64,000 bases of DNA from Pseudoscleropodium purum (GCA_963969395.1 OZ017798.1:14438173-14502172); one strand, 5' to 3'; counted from the stretch's first letter, positions 1-13,410 are shown. Numbers and translations: made by a program. Notes: generated by a model not told the origin, from the sequence alone.

Positions 1-53
1 TTCAAAACTTTCTTTGAACGTCACCTTTCGACTATTGGGTTCAATACATCTGA

Positions 54-272
54 TTTGTAACAAAATCATTAGCATCCAAGCATCCCGCTGAAGATTTCCT
101 TACCATTGCTGCTCTAAATATGATTGTTTGGGCGGTTGAGAAGGACCGACTTCATCTTGTAAACGCTTACAAAATGGTTCAAGAGTTGATGGCAAAAGAG
201 GTTGATTCGACAATTGAGATAAGAAAAACTCAAATTCGGAATTTAGTTAAGGTTCTTCATCTTGAGACTTAA
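54..272 (+). pseudogene. Short coding-like relic, unknown family
   Basis: An open stretch of 72 codons runs from just after a stop at 51-53 to TAA at 270-272. It reads like real protein (it includes HPAEDFLTIAALNMIVWAVE and ends KVLHLET). The 57 bases before it are open in a different frame (FKTFFERHLSTIGFNTSDL), as if one frameshift separates two halves of a relic cut by the window edge. No start codon or family could be recognised. It may belong to a transposon or a captured gene fragment. Confidence 0.25.
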
Positions 273-536
273 AAAAAATCGTTCAGTTTGACATTGAAGA
301 GTCAAACTTTATACTAAAATACAAACTATATAGAATCAAGAAGACTACTTCAAATTGATGAAGCTTTTTTAGGACTCAGTCTTTTTTATTAGCTTTGTCA
401 ATTACAAATATTGTCTTGAAACTACTCGAAGTGTCATCAAGAAGTTTCTTTATTTCGAATAATAAAATCTTATTATAGTAATAAATTAGTACAAATTTAT
501 GATATGTACAAATTTACAGCATGACATTATGATGCC

Positions 537-1290
537 CTATAGATCCTCTTCAACACCAACATCATTTGCTTCGGCCTTCTTAACACTACCATCACCTACT
601 TTAGTCTTCTCATCTTGTACTCTTATAACATACCCCAGTGCATCTATCATAAAAACAATAGAATAACTACTTCAAACATGAAAAAACCAAAAATGTGTAA
701 AACATCATATCTCATCATTCACCGTAGAGGTAGGTCTTTGGTAATGAAAGTAGACAAAATATGTAAAGTCTAACATAATATACAAACTAGAGAAAAAGGT
801 CATGTATCGTAAGCAATCCAATGTCAAGGATGTATGCCCTGGGCTTATTGTTGTCTCTATCATTAAAGTCCAATGGTTGTGAATCCAGTTTCTGCAACCC
901 CAAATCTAAATAGAAAGCACAATTCTTTTCTAGCAAGAAGACTTCCTCTAAATGTCCAATACTTCTTCAAAAAGTTTTGAAGGAGCTTTCTCTTCCTCTA
1001 ATTCTACTACTACAAGAAAAGTCTTTTCATGTCAAATTGCACGTGTTGATGCTAAAAACTGTATTTTCCCCTAACTCCGCTATTATTGCTTCAACATCAA
1101 TCCCTACCACCGACTTTGTAGTTGCCAAAGAAGCAGGAGTAAGTACAATTCCTTTGTCACCATCATCCATGGATTTCGGATCCTCTTCATGGAAATATAA
1201 GGCACTTGTTGATGCCAAGGAAGGGTTCCCTTGGAAGTGGTGCACCCTATGTAGTGACAACATGAGAAAACAAATTAGAAACATTGGCAA
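537..1290 (-). pseudogene. Disrupted coding relic, unknown family (3' part)
   Basis: Three protein-like stretches lie in series on the minus strand. One of about 70 residues (1290 to about 1027) contains GIDVEAIIAELGENTVF and then meets a stop. A second, in another frame at about 780-970, contains LLEKNCAFYLDLGLQKL. A third could be a terminal exon: an acceptor-like 'gatag' near 645 opens a 36-residue reading that ends in an acidic tail (GVEEDL) and a TAG at 537-539. The frames do not join without shifts, so I call it broken. It probably continues the relic at 1.7-4.2 kb. No family recognised. Confidence 0.3.
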
Positions 1291-1724
1291 TCATTCATTG
1301 AGTTCGTTCAAATAGTAACAACTACCAATGTAGTAAAAATTCATGACAACCACAACGCTTACAACCACGGAGAGGACTACATGTATTTATGTTATAAACA
1401 CGAAGACAACCTTCACATACTGTAATACTACTATAGTACGTTAAGGTACTATAAGAATGTTGTACTAGTCCTAGACATAGCAAGTGAAAACCAAAAAATT
1501 TGTGCATCATCTTCTATTCTATCTCTCTACCCTTGAACACAATAAAGCAAAACTAAAGGGGAGTGTAGTGTTTGCATTACAAAGCAATCATGTACCCACA
1601 ACGTCACCCGTTGTATGCTATACCAAAGTAGGACATGAATGGCTTATAGTAGTAACTCCCGTGAGAGCCTTGGGCTCGTCATTTTTTGTTGCATTGTCAC
1701 TAATGAAAGGAAAACCCTAACTTT

Positions 1725-2345
1725 TCAACTACATAAAGTGCACCACACTACACTGAGCATGAGCACACAAGGATGTCTCTTTAAAACACTATACGACACA
1801 CCATAGATGATATACATGCCTATAAGCACAAACGAGGTAATCTCCATAAAAAAAACTTCTACACATGTAGCACAACGCTGCAACAGTAGTGTGTTGCTAG
1901 AGGGCAACACTGCTGTGAACTCTTCCATGCGGTTGGGTAGTAGATGAGAGTTGAAAACCACTCCTTCCCCTCCTTCACAGAGGTCCTTCAAGTGCTCTTG
2001 AAGGGCTGCTAGGTGAAATTGAGTACCTAGGACCTTCCTTGTCACCTCGTCTAGAGCTCTTTGTAGTTCTTTTTCTGTAGCTATCAAGACCTCCATCTTC
2101 TTCAAGTAGCCTTCCAAGAAACGCTTCATGAATTCCTCATCAACTATCTCAACCATGGCTTTCATCATCTCCTGCACTTATTGAATTCCAAAAAGGCAAG
2201 CTTGTTGTTGCTCAACCATAGAGTCCACCTTCATTTGCATGTTTTTAGCATCTAACTCCAACTTCTATAGTAAGGTTGCAACAAATTCGATGAGTTCTTG
2301 CACCTCCACCTTCTTGCAACCAATGATATACTGAGTGCCTGGTCA
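1725..2345 (-). pseudogene. Coiled-coil-like coding relic with in-frame stops
   Basis: An open segment of 150 codons (2177 to 1725) begins with a charged, leucine-spaced, helix-rich region (MKRFLEGYLKKMEVLIATEK, then ELQRALDEV) typical of a coiled coil. Upstream, the same frame stays protein-like back to about 2345 (KLELDAKNMQMKVDSMVEQQ) apart from one TAG and one TAA at codons where CAG or CAA would fit. No intact start or known domain was found. The position and the pattern of stops suggest one decayed mobile-element or captured gene running from 4.2 kb to 0.5 kb. Confidence 0.35.
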
Positions 2346-2349
2346 GAAA

Positions 2350-2700
2350 TTGGACTCCATATAAGACTTACAAGTAGTACTACAAGTCCTATAAGAACAT
2401 TGTAGCAAAGCTCAATATGTATAAGGACATTGAAAGGACTTCATTAAAGTTGTGAGGACTCCAAGTACAAAATAGTACTTCATTACAATCCTAGGAATAC
2501 TATTGAATACTACACTTATATTAAGCACTACACTTAGTACAAGGGACATTGTTGTTGATGTAATGTGGCAAGCAGTCCTCTTCTTCGTACTATAGTATTG
2601 CTATACTACTGCATAGAAGTGCTACAATGCTTAATTCGTCAAAGACATAAGCACAAGTGATCGTTGGTATTACTCGTAGTATATCTCAAACGTAATTCTA
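2350..2700. repeat. AGTAC/GTACT-rich AT spacer
   Basis: This stretch is dense in short AGTAC, GTACT and TAGTA motifs on both strands (around 2361-2400, 2470-2560 and 2590-2640). Similar motifs recur at 4270-4330. Clustered short motifs of this kind are common in the subterminal parts of plant DNA transposons. No clear terminal inverted repeat could be paired, so element limits are unknown. Confidence 0.25.
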
Positions 2701-3109
2701 TGAGGCCATAGTACATAGAGGCAATGTGCCTCATAGGCCGAGGAAAACAATGTAACTAGATGAACATCAATGACAGTACTAGAGAATCACAGGAATACAA
2801 GAAGTAGCAAAGAATACTTTGTAGCGTTGCGTTGTTGAAAAGAACATTGATTTAGGTTTATGCAATGGCTTCACAATTTACAAATATATAAGAGCACTCA
2901 TTTACAGTACTATTACTGCAAGCAACCATACAAGTCATACAACAGTACCACCCACGTACTACAGCGGACATACAAACTTTTAGAAACTCAAAGTTTATGA
3001 AGTGCTTTCCCTCCATTAGTTGTTTCAAATCCGAAGAAGTCATGCACATCATTCTTGATGGCAAACTATATAACTCTGGTGTGGCACATGACCATAACAA
3101 TTTTTTTTA

Positions 3110-4182
3110 GTACATACTTGAAGAAACATTTAGAAAAAAAAGAAAGCTCACTTATCAGCCCAGCATCTGTCATTGAGATGTGAAGGTCGAGCTATCTTTT
3201 CCTCCTACTTGACGTTGGATGCACCGACATAATCCTCCTTTCCACCTTAGATGAGTACAATACAGGGCTTCTTGTCATCCTTCACATCCAAGTACTTCAA
3301 AATGCTTTCTACATGTATGACCTCAACAAACGGTTTATTCAGCACCTTAGCAAGTCTTGTCAGCTACATCTTCACATGCGCTACATACGATCTTCTCTAC
3401 TTCAAGTTTGTTTTAACTGCAAAGTCTACCTATTTTATGGGGTGCCCTTTTGCCTATAATGTCCACTCCATGGCCAACTCCTTCCTCAAGTGCGTAGAGC
3501 ACTGGGGTTTCTAATAGATCTCGCAATACAAGGACTCGATTTTTTTCCACAAAGCCGCAATCAAGTTCTCAATAATGAGGAATCCATTTCACTCCTTCTC
3601 TTTGCTGAAGATTGCCTACACATTTTCTAGATACACATCCTTATCCATTTTAAGCCTATGTAGATTTTGCCCATCTCTAGGCACCTTACAAGTAACATGA
3701 AATATGTCTTTTGACATGGTAGTGGGAGGTCACTTGAGTGAGTGGCTTAGGAGATTCAGTTGGCTGCAACACTCATCTTTTGTAAAGTCGTTGGCCTTTT
3801 CTTTCTACGCAGCAACCTTCCTTCGCTTCGTAGGTTGGTTGTTTTCCTCATCACTTGAGTAGTCTCCGTCATTGTTTGTGCCACCACTTATAGAAGACAA
3901 CGTAGCAAAGACAACTCGCTTTTGCTTCCTCTTCGGACTCAGGCCTATCTTTGCACTTTTCTTTCGCATCCTTGGTCCACCTTCCCTAGCAAGAGAATTC
4001 ACCCCAGTTGCACCTTTCTCCAACTCTGAGCGAAGAAGCCGTTGTGGTACTATTCGCTTGCCCTTCTTCTCGTACATAATGGTAGTGCCATCGTCCTCTA
4101 CAGTGGTGTTGTCTTCACCAAGTCCATCCTCTGCTATTGACAGCCGACCTCTAACATCTACTACTGTACTCTTCATCTTCAC
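3110..4182 (-). pseudogene. Stop-riddled coding relic (mobile-element-like), unknown family
   Basis: From the ATG at 4182 the minus strand is open for 125 codons. That part is acidic, then strongly basic, with a nuclear-localisation-like end (PTKRRKVAA). The same frame then stays protein-like to about 3110 with about a dozen stops. Readable blocks include TMSKDIFHVTCKVPRDG, NGFLIIENLIAALWKKIESL and KPFVEVIHVESILKYLDVK. Most stops are TAG in contexts where CAG fits, a few are TGA or TAA. That fits cytosine deamination of a silenced, methylated sequence. I do not recognise the protein, and a transposon origin is inferred. Confidence 0.4.
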
Positions 4183-6102
4183 TATTAGAGAATCCTATAG
4201 GAATTGTTCATATATAGAGGGCATATAGTAGTTAGACCTTCAAATTGCAGGACATATGCGATATTATGCATTTGCATACACTACTAATTAGTACTAATAG
4301 TACTCAGTGAGTACTATATAGAGACCTAAGACTTAGTGAAGGCTTTGAGAAAACAATGCATTCCCATCTTCAAGCCAAGGTCACTACATGCTAGTAGTAT
4401 ATGGTAGTCATAGTGTAGAAGATCACAAATTTGAAGCACAACCAAAGCACAAGAAATACAGCCATATCGAATATGAAATCAGACATGCATACTTCTCTTC
4501 ATCGTGGTAAGCACTATGATCTCATGGAATAGCGACATCTATGTGATATTCACACGCAATTGCAAGGACATTTAACATGGACTCCAACATACTACAACCT
4601 TTAAGCTCATGACTACCATATAGGACTTTCACGTGTCTCTCTAAAGAACGACAATTCTTGTAGCAATGTTTTGTATGCACAAACAATGACAAACCCTCAT
4701 CCTAAGTAGGTTTCTTTCTAAACAATGACGAACCTCCCCCTTCTAATAACTAACAAGAAGAAGAATAGGCCATGACGCACCTACAATGAAGCCAAAAGTT
4801 ATCGCTTCTAAAGTCGATCCATGCTAAACCATTGGTGTACTCCTCAATAAATGCCACCAAATGCCTACAATGACACCTCACCATCCTGTAGTTGCAAATG
4901 TTGCATTTGTATGAGCAGTCCTCCAAGACAACACAATTATGTCACAAAATGCAAAATTTCCATTACTCACCCAAATGCACTTGACAATGCTCATCTCCCA
5001 TACTTTGACATAATATTGATACTACGAAAAACAAAAATGCAACAAATAGGAGAAGTGTTTCTTGCAATCACCCAATTCTCAACAATGTCATCTGAATTTT
5101 TTTCACTTATAAATGATATATACTTAGTATCTTGTTGATAAATATAAAAATAAATCTTCATTAAATTTTAAAAACTTTATTTTATTTTAAAATAATATTT
5201 CTACTTAAGATTGGTCCTTCAAAATTAAAGTTTTAATTTTATTTTTTGATATCTAGAGTATTGCTATGTATGATTTAATCATATGAATTGAACAAAGATA
5301 CAAATATATATTAAAATAATTTTCTACAAATCTCCAAATTATTTTGGGAGAGTGCTCATTTATAAACTATAGCTTTTTGCAAGGCTATTCCAAATTCTTT
5401 GTTACAACTATTGCCATAATAATAACTTACATGTTTCTAAATTTTTAATGTATTTTAAAACTTGAATTTATTATATTGTAAATATTTTTATTTAAAACCC
5501 CTCAAAAGTCATTCAAATTGAATTGTATTTGATCTTCACTAATTTGTAAAGTCATGAATACAATTTTTCCACTGAAAAACCATTAGCAATTTTCATGTAT
5601 CGGTTCCGATAATTTAACTCCCAGCGTAGTATGCAAGAATCTACCAATGTTGGATTGGTAAGGCTACAAATAATAGTGACTTTCCATTGCAGTTTTTCAT
5701 TTGACGACCAAAGCTAAAATGTTGAAAGGAACAACACATCAGCCCCCACTTAGTGTAACGCACTTCAGTATTCTTCCAGAAATCCACGAAAAATATAGAT
5801 TGAAAATTCTACGAATCTCGTTTCTATATCTTCATTTACCTTAGATGAGAACTCCATGGGAGAGCTGTCGTGACAGTTTCTGCTTCTTCGGCGCCTCGCT
5901 GTTCCGCCGATTGAGTTGCACCGATCGAGGCGCGAGTTGATTATTGCGGAGTTTTGTTGTTGTTTTTTCAAAATTTTGGAGCTTCGGGTTAACCGCGGTA
6001 GTTTTGGGTGTGACTGTATGCGAGTTTATTCTATCGGTTTGGGTGATTGTTTAGTGATATTCCCCTGTTTTGGAAGCTTTGGAGGTCTTCTGCGAGTCTG
6101 CC
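4183..6102. other. AT-rich intergenic region with API5 upstream sequence
   Basis: No gene was recognised. 4183-5600 is AT-rich spacer. From about 5800 the base composition becomes more GC-rich toward the API5 start, as expected of a promoter and 5' leader. No convincing TATA box or upstream exon could be fixed by eye. Confidence 0.4.
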
Positions 6103-9100
6103 ATGGCTGCTCCCGCGTTGGACGACGCCTCGGCTGCGATTGAGCAGCTGTATCAGTTCGGCGAACGATTAAATGAGTCGAAGGAAAAGTCCGAAGTGCG
6201 TTTGCATTGATTTTGCAGTTATTTTTGGACTATTCCTTCGAGGCGGTAGTTTTCAGTTGAAGTTGTTGAAGAATTATTTGTTCCACCATTGATAATATTT
6301 AATTGTGATTTTGTTTGAACTGATGGCTCTGTCGTGATCAGAACGAGGCGGACTACTTGGGGATTATCGCTGCAGCGAAGGGAAGCGCGAAATCGAAGCA
6401 GCTGACCGCTCAGCTCATCCCTCGTTTTTTCAAGTATTTCCCCAGTCTGTCCTCCGCTGCTATCAATGCGCAGCTCGACTTGTGCGAGGAAGAGGAGCTT
6501 GGGGTCAGTTGGTCATCTTCTCCACTTCCTGTTGCTTTTTTAGGGCGGTCTTCCTAAACCCTAGTTGGACGAAGTGTTAGAGCATTGGAAACCTAGGTTT
6601 TCTAGTAGCAATCGTTGGACACGGAATCGTTTATGGCTCCTGATTGGTATATCACTATTGTTAGCAATGCGCATGTCAAGAAGTCACGGCTGTGACTCCG
6701 AACGGTACGGTCAAGTCGCCCAAGAAACCTTATCACATTGTTTGGTTTAAGTTCGAAGGCGCAGCGCGAATTTTAATCGGATACTGAAGTCTTTGAACGA
6801 ACATGGTTTCTTAACTGAATTATCTCTCTTCATTTTTTGAGGTTAGGGTTAGTACTTCAGCAATTTGGTGGTTAATCTATTTGGACGAGCTTAGTTCGAA
6901 CCGACAGACAAGTCCTCATGCATTTACAGTAGCACCCGAGCTGCGTCGCGCAATTATTTCACAGGCACTTTCTTCTTTGGTTTCGTGGTTTCTTTTTGGT
7001 TGGAAATGGTACATAGCATTGAGCTAGTGGTTGTTGGTGCATTTGCAGATTCGGGTGCAGGCGATTAGAGGATTGCCACAACTATGCAAGGATACACCTG
7101 AGCATTTGCCCAAGATTGCAGACGTATTGGGACAACTCCTTCTAGCAGGTACGGGGTAACTTTCTTGCCCCGTGTCTACGCATGTAAATGCACATTTTGG
7201 CGTAAAACATACAGCGTAATTAAGTACTGCTTGAAACACTCATTTTCTTAATGCCATCTTGCACCAGAAGAAGCGTTGGAGCGAGATGCTGCTTCGAAGG
7301 CATTGATGTCATTGCTACGTCAGGACGCGAAAGGTAGTTAGAATTCAAACTTCGTACTTTCTCAGAAGTGTTGTATAGATGTTGAAACTGCAGGAAGCTT
7401 TATTTTCGTGCGGGAGGTTTATTTTCTTACTTCGTGTAATTTTCTATTTTCTCTAGATTAAATCTTCTTTCGTGAGTAGATTTCATGAAAGAAGTTCGGA
7501 TGATGGCGTAATAATTTAGTTTGATCACATTATTGCATTGGTTTAAACATGAGTTGATCGGTTGGAATGGCTTGCAGGCTCATTGACTGCTCTATTCAAG
7601 CACATCGAAAATTCTGATGAAAACCTACGAGATAAAGTTCTGACCTTTGTAAAAGAGAGAGTACGCACCTGTTTTACCCTTTTGTCTATTAACTCGATTG
7701 TTTTGATGAAATGCATCATGCATGATGATGATTTTCGTTGAAATCTTTGTGTTTTTTCAATTTCAGGACTCGTAAGAGTGCCCTCCCAATTTTTTTTATT
7801 AGAACCTTTCTCCGATGCTGCCATTTCCATCTGACCTATTTGACCTATTTGTTATGCTCTCCTTTCAGGTGTTCCCAATCAAAAAGGAGGTTTTACATCC
7901 CCAGGATGAAATGGAACGGCACATCACTGATCTAATAAAAAAGGTCTTTTAGCTGTCTTCAAAGTCCTTGTGCCACTTATTTCCATGGTATTCTTATGAT
8001 TGAGGACCATCGTATTGACAGTAACTTTTGATTTATAATCGGGACTAGGGACAACATTGATGCATCTCTCAGAGCCTTGATGCTTAGGAATATGCACGCT
8101 ATTAACAACTGATCTGCGATCCAGTGAGCAACATTTTACGATTGACCGTTTAGTGTATCATGCTCTGTGAAATGCACGGTTGGTGCAGAGTTTGCAACTG
8201 AGGCCAGTGGTGATGCAGTGTCTTCAAGATGTGACAGGAGCGGAGTTCAAGATGTTCATGGACTTTCTCAAGAGTCTAGCTCTTTTTGGCCCCAATGCCC
8301 AGGCGGAGCAGGTTCAAGAGCTCTTGGAGATCGTTGAGGGTCAAGCTGATTTGGATGCCGTCTTCAATGTGTGTATTTCTCCTTACCTGTGTATTTTTAA
8401 CCATCTCAGTCAATAAGCTCAGTCATTTTCAAAAACGCTCTTTATTGAGTAATGACAGTCGGGTGACGTGTTTGGTTTCTCATGGCTCGTGAATTGTTCT
8501 GTAATTAAGCAGAAGTAGGTTTAATGAGTCTTTTATGCTGTTTTTATTCTGGATTTCAAGGCAATTGCGCACAGGACTGTAATTATTTTATTAATGTTGA
8601 ACCGGGCTTAACCATGCCAGATTTGATATTTGGCTTCGACAAAATCTTAAGTTACTACTGGAAACCGTGGGATCGTAGGCCATTTTATCAGTGCCTACAA
8701 GAATGGCCCTTTTTGATTTGAAGTTAACCACCAGCATGTGATGGGTGGATTTGGGTGTCTGTAGATAACTGACACCGACCACATTGATCGCTTGATGTCG
8801 TGCCTAAATATGGCTCTTCCTTTCTATGCTGTAAGCTTCTGCAACTCTAGTGCTTGCTTCTGCGCAGATTGCTTGTGAATCATTCATCATTCAGAATAAT
8901 TTAGAAAGTAATGAGTGAGCTGTTGGATTGGGTATATTTCTGGAATCTGCGAGTGAGACCTGGTTTCTTGGATGCTTGTGATTCTTGAATTCTTGTGATC
9001 GCTTTGGGGGGGACAGATACTGCAAGGTGTTATGAGTTGCGTTTTTTTTAATATTTTCTCTATTGTTCTGTTTTTCCAATGTTTGATTGTGGATATCAAA

Positions 9101-11951
9101 TACTTGTTGAATTTCAGCATTTACATTCCTTACAATGTGGTTAAGTCGTATGTGTGCATATGCAGCGTGGGGCATCTAATAGCAAGTTTCTGAACTACAT
9201 CAACAAACATTTACTTCCGGTATTTGAAAAGGTAAATTTGATGATTATCCGTAAGAACACTGCATTGAATTCCTGATTCATCGTGGTTTAAAATTCATGT
9301 GCAAGTCCAAGTTGAGGGCAAAGTGAAATGAGGAGTTATACTTTGTTGAGGTGCACTGTTCATGTATTCTATGCTGATGTAGATCTTTACTAAGTAGTAA
9401 TACAGTGTGATAGGTCTTCCCTACCTGTGGAGACCGAGTAAAATCCGTCTGAATTACCGTTGGCCTCACTGAAGCAATATTTCTGTGTAGTTTTGTAGTT
9501 GTGCAGCTTAGGTTTTGTACGAATGGTGTAAAAATATACGTCTGAGAAAGGCCTGAAGACGGTAACTTACCCTTTCGCTGATGTGGTCATGTAACAGCTT
9601 CCAGAGGGAAAGAAGTTGGACTTGCTGAAAAATCTAGCAGAGAGCTCACCGTACACTGCTGCTCAAGATGCTCGGCAGCTTCTTCCATCCATTCTTCTGC
9701 TTTTGAAGGTGATAATGCCTGATCTTTGCAGAGCGTACTGCATATCATACTTCTTTTGATTCTGTGTCGGTTTGAAACAATGAAAACAAGCTTTCACAAA
9801 TTATCAACTTTGAAGTTTTGCGAATTTTCTCTAGTGAATGTGCTGATTTTAGCTGTAGACTCTGAATGTCAGCTGCTGACAGAAATGTGCTGAGTGCAGG
9901 AGTATATGCCACGAAAGAAAACATCAGAAGAATTGCAGTTTACATTCGTGGAATGTCTACTTTATGCATTTCATGAATTGGCCCACAAGGTTCACATTCA
10001 GACCTCCTTTGTGATTGCGTGCTAGGGTGTAGGGTTTGTGATTCACAGAGCCACGAGTGGTATTTTTTCCGGACTTGAGGTGCTTTTATAGTACTTGACA
10101 TCTGCTTTTTCAGAGAGTAGGTGATAGGACACAATTTTCGTGAAGGTGTTGTGAAATACCCAGCCTTACGTTAATATATCTGCTTTGCGTGTTCGTAAAC
10201 ATTGCAGACGCCCAATACGACGAATAGCCTGTGCGGGTACAAGATTGTGACTGGCCAACCGTCTGACCGTTTAGGAGAGGACTTCACGGAGCTCTTTACA
10301 GATTTTAATGAGAGGTGAAATATGTACCATGCTACTTAGATTATCCTCGTTTTTAGAACTTGGTTACCTCTGGTTTGAACATTCCTATGCAGTCTTCTTT
10401 ATTTAATGAACCAGTCCAGGAAAATCTACTCTCTTCTGGTACTAGAAGTGGGTGATGGTGATTCTTCAAGAATATGTACAGTTGTTTCATGAAGTGGAGG
10501 GTGAAACACTGTTTGCTGTTTCCTAAGGGCCATGGCAGAATTTTACCTGCAGGCCACCGTCTGTGGTTACATAAATACTAGTCAGAAAAAGTTCTTGCAA
10601 TGATCGTTGATGTGCCAGTAAAGATTGCAAGATTTAGCCCCCAGTGCAGCAACCAGTTGGCATGCTTACTCGTTCTGGGAAGAAGCTTTTCTTGCTGTGA
10701 GTTTCACTGGATATTTTAGATCTTTGAGTACGGGTATATGAGGCTACGGTCAACCGCGCGTTGGTATTACTTATAATCTTCTTGTTACTGTACTCAGGTT
10801 GACGGTAGTAGAGGAGCTGGCAAAGGCAGCCAACAAGAAGTTGACGCAGGGAATGTCAGAACTCAACAAGTCATTATCAGCGTCAAAAACCGACGCCGAG
10901 AAAGCGGAAGTGGTAATGAATCATAATCCTCCACAGTTTCGCGGAAGTCTAGTAACAGTCTAGTTTCTCAAAATCCGCACTTGCACCTTGCTGGCGACCT
11001 ATTTTGATTCAATTGCGTATCAGTGCTCGGGCTCATGAGTTTCTGGAGGGTGATTCATGAACTCATTCCTCTTTTGTGTATTCTCATCTTTCGTGATTTA
11101 ATGATTTGTTTGCAGAAAGCAAAGAAGCTTAATTCAAGCACAAGACTCCGCTCGAACAACAATATTGTTACTCTGGCCCATGTAAGTCATCATTATGTTT
11201 TATGGTCGTGATGCTAGTGATAGTCGTACTCTGAAATTTATATTGCTAAGCCTATTGCTTCTCATGGTGTAGGTGGGGCTCAATAGTTTGGTCACATGTC
11301 CTCTCTTCCTTCCCTCCCTGCTCCTTGCTGTAGTAGTTTGTGGTTATGTAATTTTCAACGAAAGTTTCCTTATTGACGTAAATCATGATCTTGGCAGCCC
11401 TTGCACCAGAAAGCACCTAGTTTTTTCGGAAAAGATAAAGCTATAAATTTGTCTTGGAAGGAGACCTCAAAGCCGGCTCCAACACCTGCTGCAAAAGAAG
11501 GTGCTGCTCCTGTAGCAGCTGCAGGCGCAGGGTAAGCTAGTTTCTGAGATGAGACACATTGAATGTGATGTATCGTATTGGAGAATTATTCTTTATTTGA
11601 CGCTGCACGTCCTTATAAAGAAATTCTTTTGATTGTGTTCTGATGGATCACACTTCTTGTATATCATGATTTTCCTTTTGAAGAGTCTTTTTCACTAAAG
11701 ATCATTATCTCCCGTTTCCTTGTTGAATTGACAGTAAGAAGCGGCAGGTAAATAACACGAATGGAAGCGGCGCTTCTGCTTCAAAGAGGGGCCGTGGAGA
11801 TGGGCTCGGTTCTAGTCAGCTAGTCAATAGAGCGCTTGCTGGACTTGGTGGCTCTTCCAGGGGTGGTTTTGGTGGCAGAGGTGGAGGAGCTGGGAGAGGC
11901 CGACGAGGGGGCTGGCGTGGGGGCCGGAACAATCGTAACAGAGATTATTGA
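6103..11951 (+). CDS. API5: Apoptosis inhibitor 5 (API5) homologue, 16 exons
   Basis: API5 proteins are nuclear HEAT/ARM-like helical-repeat scaffolds. In rice an API5 binds RNA helicases and is needed for normal tapetal cell death. Exons that stay in frame are 6103-6195, 6342-6503, 7049-7148, 7268-7333, 7578-7660, 7869-7943, 8189-8368, 8765-8830, 9166-9231, 9598-9708, 9900-9989, 10208-10314, 10798-10912, 11116-11181, 11398-11531 and 11735-11951, giving 576 aa, close to other plant API5 proteins. Family signatures are INAQLDLCE at about residues 72-80, NSLCGYKIVTGQPSDRLGED in the exon starting at residue 365 (strongly plant-like), LSWKE late, and an RGG-rich tail at about 545-570 suited to RNA binding. 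All junctions are GT-AG. The ATG at 6103 gives MAAPALDDASAAIEQLYQFG, which matches the family N-terminus. Exon boundaries were assigned by eye; identity is secure. Confidence 0.95.
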
Positions 11952-12889
11952 TGTGCTTGAGGCGTTTCTTCGTTAGTTGACCATGTAATATTAGATCATT
12001 CCAAATCAGCGAATGGGATCTTTTGTTAGACTGCTACCTACCCACATTGTTCTAGTTGGGAAGCTTTTGAGAATTTCACGCGAGGACACACACAATATGC
12101 AATACCAACTTCCTGGTGGTGGGGGACGCCAGTGAGCTTTTACCTGATTTCAGCTGATCAAGAAGTTGTACCCTGTACTCAGATCGGGCACAAAGGATGA
12201 AGCATGCCATATTGGTCATCCCTGATTGTTTTTTCGAGCATCATAGACTGTCGACTCTTGTTGTCGTTCAGGATATTTAGAAGTCCCAAGCTTTGCCTTG
12301 AGCTGATGGGAAATTGCTCATGGCAACTTGCATCACAAATCGGGATACGCAGGACGGACTTGATAGTGTTTAGGTTTTAGTCCTCAAGATCAATTGTGGT
12401 CTGCGGTCTTTTCTGAATTTGCTAACCTATCGGTTGGAGAAGCCTTGGATGCTCTCACTAGAACTAGGAATATGGGGTGAAATTTACCTTTTCTGGTAGT
12501 TTTAAGCAGGTCTGCTTCGCACCATTTTCATTTGGGAAGCGAATGGAGTGCCTGGTGCGAAGGTGCTGCAGTGTAGGTACTGCAGTTGAGATAACTGTCA
12601 TCGAGATATTTTCCCTTGTGCTTGTGCCTGATGCTTGGAAAATCTAGCCGTCTGAGACATTTGCAATGTTGTGAAAATTCCTAGGGTACATTCACAGCAA
12701 GGGAGCGTATCTTAGCTATAAGAGGGATCAAACAACTTCTCCACAGTGGAGGATTGAGATTGAATGCGAGAGTAAAAAAGTGTTTGTAAGATAATTATCC
12801 TCTTGATTTAGGCTAATTTTCAAATATGAGCAACTTCACCTAATTTAACAATTGAGTCAAGGATGTCATTGACAGTCATAGTGAAGGCT
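11952..12889. other. API5 3' flank and spacer
   Basis: Moderate-GC sequence follows the API5 stop and probably holds its 3' UTR. No further open frame of note and no clear polyadenylation hexamer were identified. Confidence 0.4.
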
Positions 12890-13410
12890 TGTATTTAACT
12901 CCTAAATGCTCAAAAATTGTTTTGAGTTCCTTGGACCTTGCTCTAAATTGAACAAATGCCAACATTTTGATAAGTTGTATCCAATTTTTTTAATTGTAAT
13001 TGTACAAATTCGAACTACACATGTTATAGATTTCGTAGGAAAAGAAAACACAACAATATCACTTATGGTGTGAAAGATAATAATGTTTGACCATGAGGGT
13101 GTTAAAATTGCAAAAGTGATGTGAAGTCTTTCAATCCTTTTTTCACAAGTCAAATCTAAAAAATTGGTGACCAAAAAAATATGAGGTTAAAGGACCTAAC
13201 ATGTATAACCCCAATCGATTTATGGCTTCTTAAAATCTATTCTAAAAAAATTTTGAAATGAATTTTGAATGTGATTTTTCCTCCAAGATCTAATATATTT
13301 GAGGTTCATTTCAAACAACTTTCAATTATACAAGAAGTCAAGACTAAAATGGGTACCCTTGTACAAAATCTTGAATAGAAAAATCATTATCATTTATTTT
13401 CAATATAAAT
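12890..13410 (-). repeat. Non-coding arm of Tc1-like element; inverted copy at 33.35-33.87 kb
   Basis: This stretch is recognisably the reverse complement of 33350-33870. Shared blocks include 'catgagggtgttaaaa' against 'ttttaacaccctcatg', 'gaggttaaaggacctaacat' against its complement, and the 'cgatttatggcttct' block. It lies directly downstream (in minus-strand sense) of the transposase relic at 13.5-14.4 kb, so it is probably that element's 3' non-coding part. Identity is moderate, with scattered substitutions and small indels. Confidence 0.6.
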
